DNA of 64,000 bases from Ferroacidibacillus organovorans (GTDB lineage Bacteria > Bacillota > Bacilli > Alicyclobacillales > SLC66), in contig NZ_LSUQ01000001.1 in NCBI RefSeq assembly GCF_001642725.1, forward strand, positions 1 through 64,000, read 5' to 3'. The first letter of the stretch is position 1; each line of letters opens with the position of its first letter. Made by a program: the position numbers and the translations under genes. The notes beneath the pieces were generated by a model, which was not told the DNA's origin, ran no database searches, and saw only the letters and a program-made list of their open reading frames with translations. Positions 55,134-64,000 of this stretch are shown here, piece after piece.

Positions 55134-56287
55134 ACAGGCTCACCCCCCATGCGACGCTCTGGTCGCGCCCGTTTCCATTTGGCGAGCCGGATGGCCGCGT
55201 CATACGTACGAATCAATTCATCCGTTGCATGATCCCAGTTCCAGCGTTGTGCCCGCAAAACGCCAAACGCTGTCATCTCGGTGAGACGATCTACGTCCTG
55301 TGAAAGCGCGCGCACCTGCGCGATAAAAGTGGATGGATCGGCACCGTCAAACCACGTCCCGTTTCGCTCTCCTTTGAGCAGTTCAAGTGTTGGTTCGCTC
55401 TTTACCGCAAGCACCGGTAGACCGCTTGCCATCGCCTCCATCACGACGAGCCCAAGCGTCTCTGTGACCGACGGAAAGACGAACAGATCCGCGCTGGCAT
55501 ACGCTTCTGCAAGATCGCGGCCGTAAAGCGGACCCGCGAACGTCACATTCGCTGACGCGTAATCGACGGTGAGTTCGGCGCGCGCCGGTCCGTCTCCAAC
55601 GAGAATCAAATGCGCCTCCGGCAAGAGTTTCATCGGCTCAAGGATTGTGCGCAAATCTTTTTCGTGAGCAATTCGTCCGACATAAAGCAGCGTAAATCGG
55701 TCATCTCGCAAAGACCATGCACGCTTTTTTTCCGGTGTGTCCTGTGGCTGAAACGCCGCGTGGTCAAGACCGCGCGGCCAGTACCGCATCCGGCGAAAGC
55801 CATGTTCACGGAGTTCGCGCACCATCGCATGCGACGTCGCGAGTGAGACGTCCGCGAGGTTGTGCAGATTGCGCAAATAAAACCAACTGACCGGCCCGAG
55901 AAACGGCACATTGTAGCGTTTGGCATAGACAGCAAGGTGTGTGTGATAGGACGCGACGAGCGGGATGTGACAGCGCTTGGCGATCAGCACCGCACCCATG
56001 CCGAGCACGATCGGACCTGCCGCGTGAATCACGTCAGGCTTTGCGTCGAGCAACGGTTTGACGAGCGCCGGAAGTGGCCAGGCAAAGCGTTTTTCAGGGT
56101 AAAAGGGGTAGGGGAAACCGGGCAAACTCGTGACTTCTACTCCGGAGAACGAGGACACACTTCCGGCCGGAGCAAACACGCGCACTTCATGCCCTTTTTG
56201 GGTGAGGTTGCGAATGGTGTGCGTGAGACGCGTTACGATTCCGTCTGTAGCCGGAAGAAACGTTTCTGTCACGAGTGCGATTCTCAT
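55121..56287 (-). CDS. sqdX: Sulfoquinovosyltransferase-like GT4 (SqdX-like)
   Basis: A 388-residue GT-B glycosyltransferase, family GT4. The N-terminus MRIALVTETFLPATDGIVTRL, the central VASYHTHL and PRGLDHAAF, and the C-terminal SVTETLGLVVMEAMASGLPV (nucleotide-sugar E-x7-E) resemble SqdX, which transfers sulfoquinovose from UDP-SQ to diacylglycerol. The ATG at 56287 follows GAGGAGGG. It lies 56 nt after a clear sqdB, so the pair is most likely the sulfolipid (SQDG) pathway. A general GT4 with another acceptor is the alternative. Confidence 0.83.
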   Translation of the reverse strand: MRIALVTETFLPATDGIVTRLTHTIRNLTQKGHEVRVFAPAGSVSSFSGVEVTSLPGFPYPFYPEKRFAWPLPALVKPLLDAKPDVIHAAGPIVLGMGAVLIAKRCHIPLVASYHTHLAVYAKRYNVPFLGPVSWFYLRNLHNLADVSLATSHAMVRELREHGFRRMRYWPRGLDHAAFQPQDTPEKKRAWSLRDDRFTLLYVGRIAHEKDLRTILEPMKLLPEAHLILVGDGPARAELTVDYASANVTFAGPLYGRDLAEAYASADLFVFPSVTETLGLVVMEAMASGLPVLAVKSEPTLELLKGERNGTWFDGADPSTFIAQVRALSQDVDRLTEMTAFGVLRAQRWNWDHATDELIRTYDAAIRLAKWKRARPERRMGGEPVCVE

Positions 56288-56343
56288 CGGGATGCCCTCC
56301 TCAAAACGTTGCGACACCCGCCCGTTTGCGATTCAATCTCGCG

Positions 56344-57507
<1,164 letters not shown>

Positions 57508-57738
57508 TTAAAATAACGGATTAGGATTAAAAAACGCTTAAGATTTCGTGCATCCAGTGTACTATTGTACTTCAAACTTGGGATCGGATGCGAACCTTGT
57601 TTTGTGAATGAAGACGAATTCATGCTGGTCGCATAGAATCTGGTTTGCATTAAGGCTATAATGACGTAGTGCCTTTTCAATTATGGACATGACGTAGGTC
57701 TCTCAGCAGGACAAGTGGCATGTCGTTTGGAGGAAGAT

Positions 57739-59130
57739 ATGGGCGTTACGATGGATCAATTGGTTTCTCTTGCAAAGCGTCGAGGATTTATTTTCCCGGG
57801 TTCTGATATTTATGGCGGACTTGCCAACACATGGGACTATGGGCCACTCGGCTCTCTCTTAAAAGGAAATATAAAGCGCGCATGGCAATACTACTTTATT
57901 CAGCAAAATTCGTATAACGTCTTGATTGACGCGGCCATTCTGATGAATCGCCAAGTGTGGGTTGCGTCGGGGCATGTGGGGAATTTTAACGATCCGATGA
58001 TCGACTGCCGCGCGTGCAAAGCGAGGCATCGCGCAGACAAGCTGATTGAAGACGAACTGGCAAAGCGCGGCGAGGATCGCTTGGTTGACGGGCTGCCCTT
58101 TGCGGAGATGGAGCGGTTGCTTCAGGCGTATGATATTCGCTGCAAGGATTGCGGCGCAAAAGATTTCACGCCGATTCGCCAGTTCAACATGATGTTCAAA
58201 ACGCATCAAGGCGTTACGGACGACTCGAGCAGTGAGATTTATTTGCGGCCGGAGACTGCACAAGGCATCTTTGTGAACATGAAGCATGTACAGCGCACCA
58301 TGCGCAAAAAACTGCCATTTGGCATCGGTCAGATCGGAAAGAGCTTTCGCAATGAGATCACGCCCGGAAACTTTACGTTTCGGACGCGCGAGTTTGAACA
58401 GATGGAACTGGAATTTTTTTGTGAACCGGGAACGGATGAACCGTGGTTTGCGCACTGGCGTACCTTCTGCTACCAATTTGTGGAGGCTCTAGGTGTTTCT
58501 AAAGAGAATATCCGCTTTCGCGACCATCAAAAAGAGCAACTGTCCCACTACAGCAAAGCGACGACTGACGTTGAGTATCAGTACCCGTTTGGTTGGGGTG
58601 AACTCCTAGGCGTGGCGAATCGCACCGACTACGACCTCCGCCAGCATGAGACGTATTCGCACGAAGACTTCACGGTGCGCGAAGAGGGAAAAGAGCCTTT
58701 CATACCGTACTGCATTGAGCCATCGATCGGTGCAGACCGTTTAACGCTTGCTGTCTTGCTTGACGCATATGAAGAGCAAACGCTTGAAGACGGGGATGTG
58801 CGCACCGTTCTTCATTTTCACCCAGCGCTTGCGCCGTTTCAGGCGGCCGTCTTTCCACTCTCAAAGAAACTTTGCGATCAGGGGCAAGCGGTTTTTGACA
58901 AACTTTCTGCCGAATTTATGGTGGATTATGACGATTCAGGCTCTATTGGGAAACGCTATCGCCGTCACGATGAGATCGGGACACCGTATTGTGTCACCGT
59001 TGACTTTCAGACGGAAGAAGATGGGTGTGTCACCATTCGCGATCGCGACACCATGACGCAGGAACGGGTTTCGATTGCCGAACTCTCGTCGTGGCTGCGT
59101 GCAAAAATCGCCTTCACTCCTTTGCGCTGA
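57739..59130 (+). CDS. glyS: Glycyl-tRNA synthetase, dimeric type
   Basis: A 463-residue class II aminoacyl-tRNA synthetase of the eukaryote/Gram-positive alpha-2 type (GlyQS), not the alpha-beta type. Motifs are the N-terminal [23 protein letters not shown], zinc cysteines CRACKARH and [22 protein letters not shown] (motif 2 region), and [16 protein letters not shown] (motif 3). The C-terminal anticodon domain starts at about residue 355. The ATG at 57739 follows GGAGGAAG. No T-box is seen upstream; 57493-57738 holds only a TATAAT-like box at 57657. Confidence 0.96.
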   Translation: MGVTMDQLVSLAKRRGFIFPGSDIYGGLANTWDYGPLGSLLKGNIKRAWQYYFIQQNSYNVLIDAAILMNRQVWVASGHVGNFNDPMIDCRACKARHRADKLIEDELAKRGEDRLVDGLPFAEMERLLQAYDIRCKDCGAKDFTPIRQFNMMFKTHQGVTDDSSSEIYLRPETAQGIFVNMKHVQRTMRKKLPFGIGQIGKSFRNEITPGNFTFRTREFEQMELEFFCEPGTDEPWFAHWRTFCYQFVEALGVSKENIRFRDHQKEQLSHYSKATTDVEYQYPFGWGELLGVANRTDYDLRQHETYSHEDFTVREEGKEPFIPYCIEPSIGADRLTLAVLLDAYEEQTLEDGDVRTVLHFHPALAPFQAAVFPLSKKLCDQGQAVFDKLSAEFMVDYDDSGSIGKRYRRHDEIGTPYCVTVDFQTEEDGCVTIRDRDTMTQERVSIAELSSWLRAKIAFTPLR

Positions 59131-59232
59131 AATGGGGCTCACAGGCAGGCTTGGAACTGGCTTGTATGAGGACACACATTGTGGGTGGGGCGTTTGGCAA
59201 CCTCCGCTTCACCCGAGTAGGAGGGAAATACC

Positions 59233-59736
59233 GTGCTTCTTGATGCGTATATTGCGCTGCTTATCGCGTCAGCGATTGGCGCCATACTCTTTGTGGGCTA
59301 TACGTTTCGCGTAAAGATTGTCTACCCGATTCGCATCGTGCAACTGCATGTCCTGACTACGATCATCGCGATGGTTCTCTTCACCATGGCAACGTGGGAT
59401 AAGGTGACACTCAGTGGATATTTTGCGCACGCAACGTTTGGACTCTGGTTTCTTATCATTTCTTATCTTATTGGGTTGCTTACACTCGTTCTCGGGTTTG
59501 CGTTTTATTGGCAGTTTGACGCAAAGCTGCGCGTACTACGCTTGCGATTTATTGCGATTCATCTCACACTTGCCGGGATCAGTTTTATATTTTTTACGTC
59601 GGCCGTCATCCTCTATCAATTTCCAGTTCACTACGAATCGAATCAAGTCATCGGCTCGCGCAGCGGTGCGTGGTACATCCTTCACCGCAATGAAATCTTG
59701 CGGCAGAAGTACGATCTAACGCATCAAAAGACGTAG
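59233..59736 (+). CDS. Four-helix membrane protein, unknown function
   Basis: A 167-residue integral membrane protein with four predicted helices. Histidines lie in or near the helices (QLHVLTTIIAM, YFAHATFG, FIAIHLTLAG), a spacing that could bind haem as in small cytochrome-b-like proteins, but no family is recognised. It starts with GTG 59233 after GTAGGAGGG, 102 nt downstream of glyS. A perfect hairpin follows the stop. Confidence 0.7.
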   Translation: MLLDAYIALLIASAIGAILFVGYTFRVKIVYPIRIVQLHVLTTIIAMVLFTMATWDKVTLSGYFAHATFGLWFLIISYLIGLLTLVLGFAFYWQFDAKLRVLRLRFIAIHLTLAGISFIFFTSAVILYQFPVHYESNQVIGSRSGAWYILHRNEILRQKYDLTHQKT

Positions 59737-59743
59737 TGGGCGA

Positions 59744-59768
59744 CAGGGATGAGGTGCACTCATCCCTG
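59744..59768. terminator. Hairpin between the 4-TM gene and tlp
   Basis: CAGGGATGAG and CTCATCCCTG form a perfect 10-bp stem with a GTGCA loop between convergent genes. There is no strong T-tract on either strand, so it is a weak bidirectional terminator at best. Confidence 0.55.
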
Positions 59769-59817
59769 CCAATGCTCGCGTGTCAATCGTTGCTCTGATC
59801 AAGCGCGTTCCACTCGA

Positions 59818-60021
59818 TCAAAGTTCGTCATAAAGCGCCTCTTTAAAATCGTTCAGACTTTGCTCGCGATGCGCATTGCGCGTCTCAAGATCCGCGCGAA
59901 CGTTGCTTGAGAGTGGTTGCGTAGCCAGTACTTCTTCCGTGCGCTTGTGATTTTCTTCCGTATTGTGAATGTGATCGCGTATTTCTTCAACGGCTTGATT
60001 GCGTTCTCGATTGGTAGGCAT
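59818..60021 (-). CDS. tlp: Small acid-soluble spore protein, Tlp family
   Basis: A 67-residue, highly charged, helix-forming protein. RNQAVEEIRDHIHNTEENHKRTEE and the C-terminal LETRNAHREQSLNDFKEALYDE follow the Tlp pattern (central NT.EN, later K/RNAxREESI and an acidic end), known from the spore core of Bacilli. The ATG at 60021 follows AGAGGGG. Expression in the forespore is expected. The gene is divergent from the CorA-like gene. Confidence 0.78.
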   Translation of the reverse strand: MPTNRERNQAVEEIRDHIHNTEENHKRTEEVLATQPLSSNVRADLETRNAHREQSLNDFKEALYDEL

Positions 60022-60115
60022 AAAAAGACCCCTCTCATCCGTACCATGATGGTTGCACCGTTAACATGCGTCATGGCATTCGGAGTTATCCACGCGAAAG
60101 AACGGAGGGGTGAAG

Positions 60116-61582
60116 ATGTGGTATGTTCGTGAGTCCTTCACAAAACTCGTCTATCCGTTTCTTTTGACATCGTCCGAAGAGAGCGGGTTTCTGGAAATTT
60201 GTGACGCGATCAATCGCACGGCGGCGGAGACAGAGTCTCCGTTTTGGCGTGAGGTCGCGATTCGCGATGATGAGCTTGACAACGTCATCCCTTACGTGAA
60301 GCGATACGTAAAGAGGCCAGAGAATCAGCGGCGCTTTTCGGTTCGTGAAGCGTGGATGACATCACTTCAGGCGATGCGCACGTCGCGCATGAAAGAGGAT
60401 GATCCAGCGTTTCGCTTTCGCGCGATTGATCTGCATGTCTTTTTTAATGGTGTCGGTTTTCTCGTCTTTGAGATTGAACCGGTCTACGATGACGCTTTAC
60501 TGACCATCGAGTGGGTGCAAAACGTCAACGCAGATCTCGCCTCGCTCACGCGCGGACGGCCGCTTTTGCGCGTGAGCACGCCGCACAGTGAGCGTGAAAG
60601 TTCCCACGACGATCCGTACGCTGGATCAATCTATGTTCCGCGCACGTTTACGATGCGCACCCTCGTAAGCCGACTGCTCGATCCTCTGATGAGCGCGTGC
60701 AGGAGTGTAAAAATTGATCCGATGGTTGACACGTTCCTATTAGCGTATGGTGCGGTGCAACTGACGCTTGAGGATGATGTGCCAGATCCTGACGCGGCGT
60801 TTCAGAGTTTTGCCGCACAGCATCTGACCGTTTTGCGAAAAACGCTGTCCGCTCAAAACAGCAACCACTTTTCTCAGCAGATTTTTGGCGACCCTGAGCA
60901 TAATTACATGCCTTACCACAACGTGATTCACACGCAGTCCCTCGAAGGTGGATTTGTCATTGCATACGACAACGGCGCGAGCCATTTTCAGGGGCGACCG
61001 TCGGCGGCGATGGCATCCTTTCGCAAGCATTATTTCTTAATGATGCTCCTTGCGCTCCATCAGCGGATGAGTATTTTACGCTATGCGACAGGTGCCGCAG
61101 ACGCGGCGCTTTTATCGGAGCGCGCGCAAAAGTTGCGCGCCTTGCGCGAACAGATCTACGATTTTACATCACGCTGCTACTTTTCTCAGGCATCCATCAG
61201 TGAAGAGCGCGACCAACTCTATCGACGCTGGCAACGGGCGTTTAACATCTCTCAGATGTACGACGAGTTAATTGAGGAAATTCACGATATTGACGACTAC
61301 CTCGCGGGGGTTGAACGGGAGCGGGAACTCGCCACAAAAGCACAAGAACTGCGCCAAGATGCACAGCGAACCAAGCTCGTCACGTATGTCAGTTTTATTC
61401 TTCTTCCTGTTTCTATCCTCGTCAATCTCATTCAGGCAATTCCCGTGATTCAGACATGGTGGATGCACGGATTTCTGTCTTTTCGCATGGGTGCGTTCTT
61501 TGCGCTCACGTTCGTTGTGTTTATTTTTATTATCATTCTGATCATCTCTCGTTTTGCGCGAAATCATCAAGAAAGAAGGTGA
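60116..61582 (+). CDS. CorA-like membrane protein, unknown function
   Basis: A 488-residue protein: a large cytosolic region (about 1-410) rich in helices, ending in coiled-coil-like LAGVERERELATKAQELRQDA, then two membrane helices at about 418-442 and 459-480. The overall plan (long cytosolic helices plus two C-terminal helices) is that of CorA-type proteins, but the pore motif GMN is absent. The ATG at 60116 follows GGAGGGG. It precedes the EamA gene by 4 nt. Confidence 0.65.
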   Translation: MWYVRESFTKLVYPFLLTSSEESGFLEICDAINRTAAETESPFWREVAIRDDELDNVIPYVKRYVKRPENQRRFSVREAWMTSLQAMRTSRMKEDDPAFRFRAIDLHVFFNGVGFLVFEIEPVYDDALLTIEWVQNVNADLASLTRGRPLLRVSTPHSERESSHDDPYAGSIYVPRTFTMRTLVSRLLDPLMSACRSVKIDPMVDTFLLAYGAVQLTLEDDVPDPDAAFQSFAAQHLTVLRKTLSAQNSNHFSQQIFGDPEHNYMPYHNVIHTQSLEGGFVIAYDNGASHFQGRPSAAMASFRKHYFLMMLLALHQRMSILRYATGAADAALLSERAQKLRALREQIYDFTSRCYFSQASISEERDQLYRRWQRAFNISQMYDELIEEIHDIDDYLAGVERERELATKAQELRQDAQRTKLVTYVSFILLPVSILVNLIQAIPVIQTWWMHGFLSFRMGAFFALTFVVFIFIIILIISRFARNHQERR

Positions 61583-61586
61583 CGGC

Positions 61587-62531
61587 GTGGCAGTTCATGA
61601 ACAACCGCCTCCCTCGATGAAACGTACCGTCTTTGCGGTAGCGATAACACTGCTCTTCTGGTCATCCGCATTCGCCGGAATTCGCATCGGCCTTGAAGGT
61701 GGATACGGCGCAGGCGGGCTTGTGCTTCTGAGATTTCTGTCTGCCTCCCTCGTCTTTTTGGTTTACGCGATCGTGCGACGTGTGGCCATTCCTTCAAAAA
61801 GGGACATGGTAAGGCTCGCGCTGCTCGGAATCTCGGGCATTACGATCTATCACATTGCGCTCACCTTTGGTGAAGAGTGGGTCAGTGCCGGGACGGCCAG
61901 TCTGATTATCGCGGCTGCACCCATTTTTACGGCGCTCGTCTCGCTCGTGGCGCTGCGCGAACGTCTGAATGCGCTCGGGTGGGGAGGGCTCGCGCTTGGG
62001 TTTCTCGGAGTCGCGATCATCACGCTAGGTCCCCAGTCGTCTTCTCACTACCTGCGCGGCACGCTGCTTATCCTTGTCTCTGCAGTGTCTACCGCGTTCT
62101 ACTTTGTCTATCAACAACCGCTTCTCATGCGATATGGCGCGATCGACGTGACCGCGTATGTTACGTGGTTTGGCACTGTGCCGATGCTCTGGTTTACAAA
62201 AAGTTTATTTTTGCAAATGCCACACGCCAGTCTCACGGCGACGATCGCGGTGATTTATATTGGTGTATTCCCGGCCGCGATCGCGTATGTCGCGTGGGCG
62301 GTGGCGCTCTCTTTAGGGCGTGCGTCTGGCGTGTCTTCGGCGCTCTACTTAAACCCCATTCTCGCCATGATCGTCGCGTGGTTTCTGTTGCGTGAGGTTC
62401 CAAAGTGGCAGGCTGTGCTCGGTGGCGCAGTGGCAATTCTCGGCGTGATTGTCGTCAATCGCTCGAATACGCTTTCGCGCAAACGAAAGACGGCAATCGC
62501 GACGGAAGAAGGGAGAAATTCGACTACTTAA
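61587..62531 (+). CDS. EamA-family (DMT superfamily) transporter
   Basis: A 314-residue transporter with ten helices in two EamA repeats (first about 12-140, second about 160-290). The segments LLFWSSAFAGIRIGL and ASLIIAAAPIFTALVSLVALRERL are typical, as is SALYLNPILAMIVAWFLLREVP in the second repeat. The start is GTG 61587 after AAGGTGA. The substrate is unknown; relatives export amino acids or other metabolites. It is followed by the cimA promoter. Confidence 0.87.
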   Translation: MAVHEQPPPSMKRTVFAVAITLLFWSSAFAGIRIGLEGGYGAGGLVLLRFLSASLVFLVYAIVRRVAIPSKRDMVRLALLGISGITIYHIALTFGEEWVSAGTASLIIAAAPIFTALVSLVALRERLNALGWGGLALGFLGVAIITLGPQSSSHYLRGTLLILVSAVSTAFYFVYQQPLLMRYGAIDVTAYVTWFGTVPMLWFTKSLFLQMPHASLTATIAVIYIGVFPAAIAYVAWAVALSLGRASGVSSALYLNPILAMIVAWFLLREVPKWQAVLGGAVAILGVIVVNRSNTLSRKRKTAIATEEGRNSTT

Positions 62532-62547
62532 TTTGTCTTGAGTGGGA

Positions 62548-62576
62548 TTGTCACCGCGCGGCGTGTAGGGTATACT
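62548..62576 (+). promoter_or_regulatory. Predicted promoter of the T-box-cimA transcript
   Basis: TTGTCA and TATACT with a 17-nt spacer. The start near 62583 lies just before the T-box stem I. Confidence 0.75.
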
Positions 62577-62587
62577 TGCCATAATTC

Positions 62588-62837
62588 ATGAGAGTGTTGG
62601 CGATGATGGGAACGAGTAGTCTGGAAGAGCGAACAGAGAGCGGGACGCAAGGGTGCGAGTCCTGAACGAACTCACCAGATGAAGATCCTCCTTGAGCTGT
62701 TGCGTGAACCTTTTTGCAGTAGCGCGACCGGAACCCTACCGTTAAAAAGGGGGGATGTGATCAAAGAAACGGATCACCCGGTGGTAGAGCGAAGAAGTCT
62801 TTCGTCCGGTATGGATGAAGGGCTATTTGTGTTTTTA
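62588..62837 (+). ncRNA. T-box leader, isoleucine-type, upstream of cimA
   Basis: A complete T-box. Stem I has GATGATGGGAACGAGTAGT (K-turn region), AGAGAGCGGG and GGGTGCGAGTCC (distal loop elements), and AGATCCTCCTTGAGC, where AUC is the likely specifier codon (Ile). The antiterminator is CCGG, a 7-nt bulge TGGTAGA, GCGAAGA, then TCTTTCGT and CCGG. The bulge carries TGGT to pair with the tRNA ACCA end. The competing terminator is CTTTCGTCC (62799-62807) with GGATGAAGG (62813-62821) and a T-rich tail. Uncharged tRNA-Ile should therefore allow cimA transcription. The T-box core differs from the usual TGGnACCGCG. Confidence 0.85.
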
Positions 62838-62895
62838 AAAGAGATAAGAACTTCGGTTCAAAAGAGAGAAATAAGGGAGAAGGAGTGGGGACGAC

Positions 62896-64000
62896 ATGAA
62901 CCGTGTGTACGTCTATGACACAACGCTGCGCGACGGCGCTCAGACAGAAGGCGTGAGTTTTTCCGTTGCCGACAAGCTTGATGTGGTTACGCGCCTCGAT
63001 CAGTTAGGCGTCGATTACATCGAGGGTGGATGGCCTGGATCAAACGCCAAGGATCTCGAATTCTTTTATCGCTTAAAATCACTTCCGCTTCGACACAGCC
63101 GAGTCGTCGCGTTTACGAGCACGCGCCGCAAGGGGCAAAAGATTGAGCAGGATGAACCGATGAAGATGGTGTTGGGGACGGATCTAGCGCACTGCGCAGT
63201 CGTAGGGAAAACGTGGGATTTCCACGTTGAGAAGGCGCTGCAAACGGATCTTTTAGAGAATCTGGCGATGATTCGTGATACGGTGAGATTTCTGAAGGAT
63301 CGAGATATTGAAGTTTTATTTGACGCGGAACACTTTTTTGACGGTTACAGTAACAACTCGGTCTACGCATTGGAGGCGCTTTATACGGCAAAAAACGCCG
63401 GGGCGGACTGGCTGATCTTATGCGATACAAATGGCGGAGCGCTGCCGAGCGCAATTGCGCGCGCGGTGGCTGATGTTCGGGCAAATGGGTTGGGACCTGT
63501 GGGAATTCACGCGCACAATGACGGGGGGCTGGCGATTGCAAACACCCTCTTTGCCGTCGATGCTGGCGCTACGCAGGTTCAGGTGACGGTGAATGGACTC
63601 GGTGAACGCTGTGGGAATGCCGATATGTGCTCCGTGGTGCCGAATCTTGTTCACAAAATGAAGCACGTCTGCACCATGGGAGAGCAGGGATTGCGTGATC
63701 TGAAATCCATCTCAGAACATCTTTACACGTTGACGGGAATCAAGCCGCAAGCGCATCAACCGTATGTTGGCCGAAGCGCGTTCGCGCATAAAGCGGGCAT
63801 CCACGTGAGTGCGGTGATGCGCGATCCAAAACTCTACGAACATCTCGCGCCTGATGCAGTTGGGAATGAGCGACGCGTTCTCGTGTCTGAGCTGTCTGGC
63901 GCGAGCAATATCGCCTTTTACCTGGAGAGCAGAGGGGTTCAGGCAACGCCTGCACAAATTCAGGAGATTCTGGGCCAGGTGAAATTGGCAGAGCAGAAAG
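62896..64000 (+). CDS. cimA: Citramalate synthase (partial, cut by window end)
   Basis: Condenses acetyl-CoA with pyruvate to (R)-citramalate, the entry to threonine-independent isoleucine synthesis. The visible 368 residues start MNRVYVYDTTLRDGAQTEGV (HMGL-like metal/catalytic site; CimA-type AQTEGV where LeuA has EQSPGV), then FDAEHFFDGY, CDTNGG, GIHAHNDGGLAIAN (metal histidines), GLGERCGNAD and SAFAHKAGIHVSAV. The C-terminal dimer domain is outside. The ATG at 62896 follows AAGGAG. It is controlled by the Ile T-box upstream. Confidence 0.93.
   Translation, partial: MNRVYVYDTTLRDGAQTEGVSFSVADKLDVVTRLDQLGVDYIEGGWPGSNAKDLEFFYRLKSLPLRHSRVVAFTSTRRKGQKIEQDEPMKMVLGTDLAHCAVVGKTWDFHVEKALQTDLLENLAMIRDTVRFLKDRDIEVLFDAEHFFDGYSNNSVYALEALYTAKNAGADWLILCDTNGGALPSAIARAVADVRANGLGPVGIHAHNDGGLAIANTLFAVDAGATQVQVTVNGLGERCGNADMCSVVPNLVHKMKHVCTMGEQGLRDLKSISEHLYTLTGIKPQAHQPYVGRSAFAHKAGIHVSAVMRDPKLYEHLAPDAVGNERRVLVSELSGASNIAFYLESRGVQATPAQIQEILGQVKLAEQK

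Noticed and set aside
62679-62918. 79-codon frame inside the cimA leader
   Set aside because: It lies across T-box stem I, antiterminator and terminator and is explained by RNA structure; no ribosome site.

Overview
The window comes from a moderately GC-rich, endospore-forming member of the Firmicutes, most likely of the Alicyclobacillus / acidophilic Bacilli kind (inference from gene content; no rRNA gene is present). Pointers are sporulation genes (cwlD, a Tlp-type SASP, a YjcZ-like micro-protein), bacillithiol chemistry (yojF-bshB2), a FadR-etfBA operon with a Bacillus-type FadR box, a sufCDSUB operon of the Gram-positive type, T-box and ykkC-class leader RNAs, and a sulfolipid (sqdB-sqdX) locus, a lipid type known from Alicyclobacillus. 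Genes are dense, with many 4-nt start/stop overlaps and frequent GTG/TTG starts.

Layout. 1-4360: tail of a dynamin-like GTPase interrupted by an in-frame TGA, then a hotdog thioesterase, truncated haemoglobin, HAD phosphatase and MFS exporter. 4347-9047 (minus): proC, then the threonine operon pheB-hom-thrC-thrB. 9202-16451: a ykkC-family leader (probably a ppGpp riboswitch) with its terminator, then ilvE-ilvB-ilvN-ilvC-leuA-leuB. 16582-19926: an XPB-type helicase with its helicase-associated partner. 20081-24329: CwlD amidase, M42 peptidase, NYN-domain protein and a YbhN-type membrane protein. 24471-30415: a co-directional cation-homeostasis cluster (P-type ATPase with an N-terminal HMA-like domain, two small helical proteins, Ca2+/H+ antiporter, VTT protein, TerC). 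30379-33914 (minus): a four-gene cluster ppx/gppA, two thymidylate-kinase-like genes (one with an altered P-loop) and an HD-domain gene, whose predicted leader carries an 18-bp tandem repeat.

34181-42529: GH18 glycosidase, sufT, then sufCDSUB, a Rieske protein and an IscR-like regulator, with an IscR type-1-like operator at the suf promoter. 42819-48822: oligopeptide ABC transporter oppDFABC. 48934-51514: FadR box, fadR, etfB, etfA. 51668-54670: YjcZ-like micro-protein, M3 peptidase, yojF and bshB2. 54510-57492 (minus): sqdB-sqdX-gtrA. 57739-62531: glyS, a 4-TM protein, tlp, a CorA-like protein and an EamA transporter. 62548-64000: an isoleucine-type T-box leader and the start of cimA (citramalate synthase), cut by the window end.

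How it fits together. Branched-chain amino acid synthesis is the main theme. Threonine genes (hom-thrC-thrB) are transcribed divergently from ilv-leu, and cimA offers a threonine-independent route to isoleucine. The two pathways use different RNA sensors: a stringent-response-type switch for ilv-leu and a tRNA-Ile sensor for cimA. ilvA, ilvD, leuC and leuD are not in this window.
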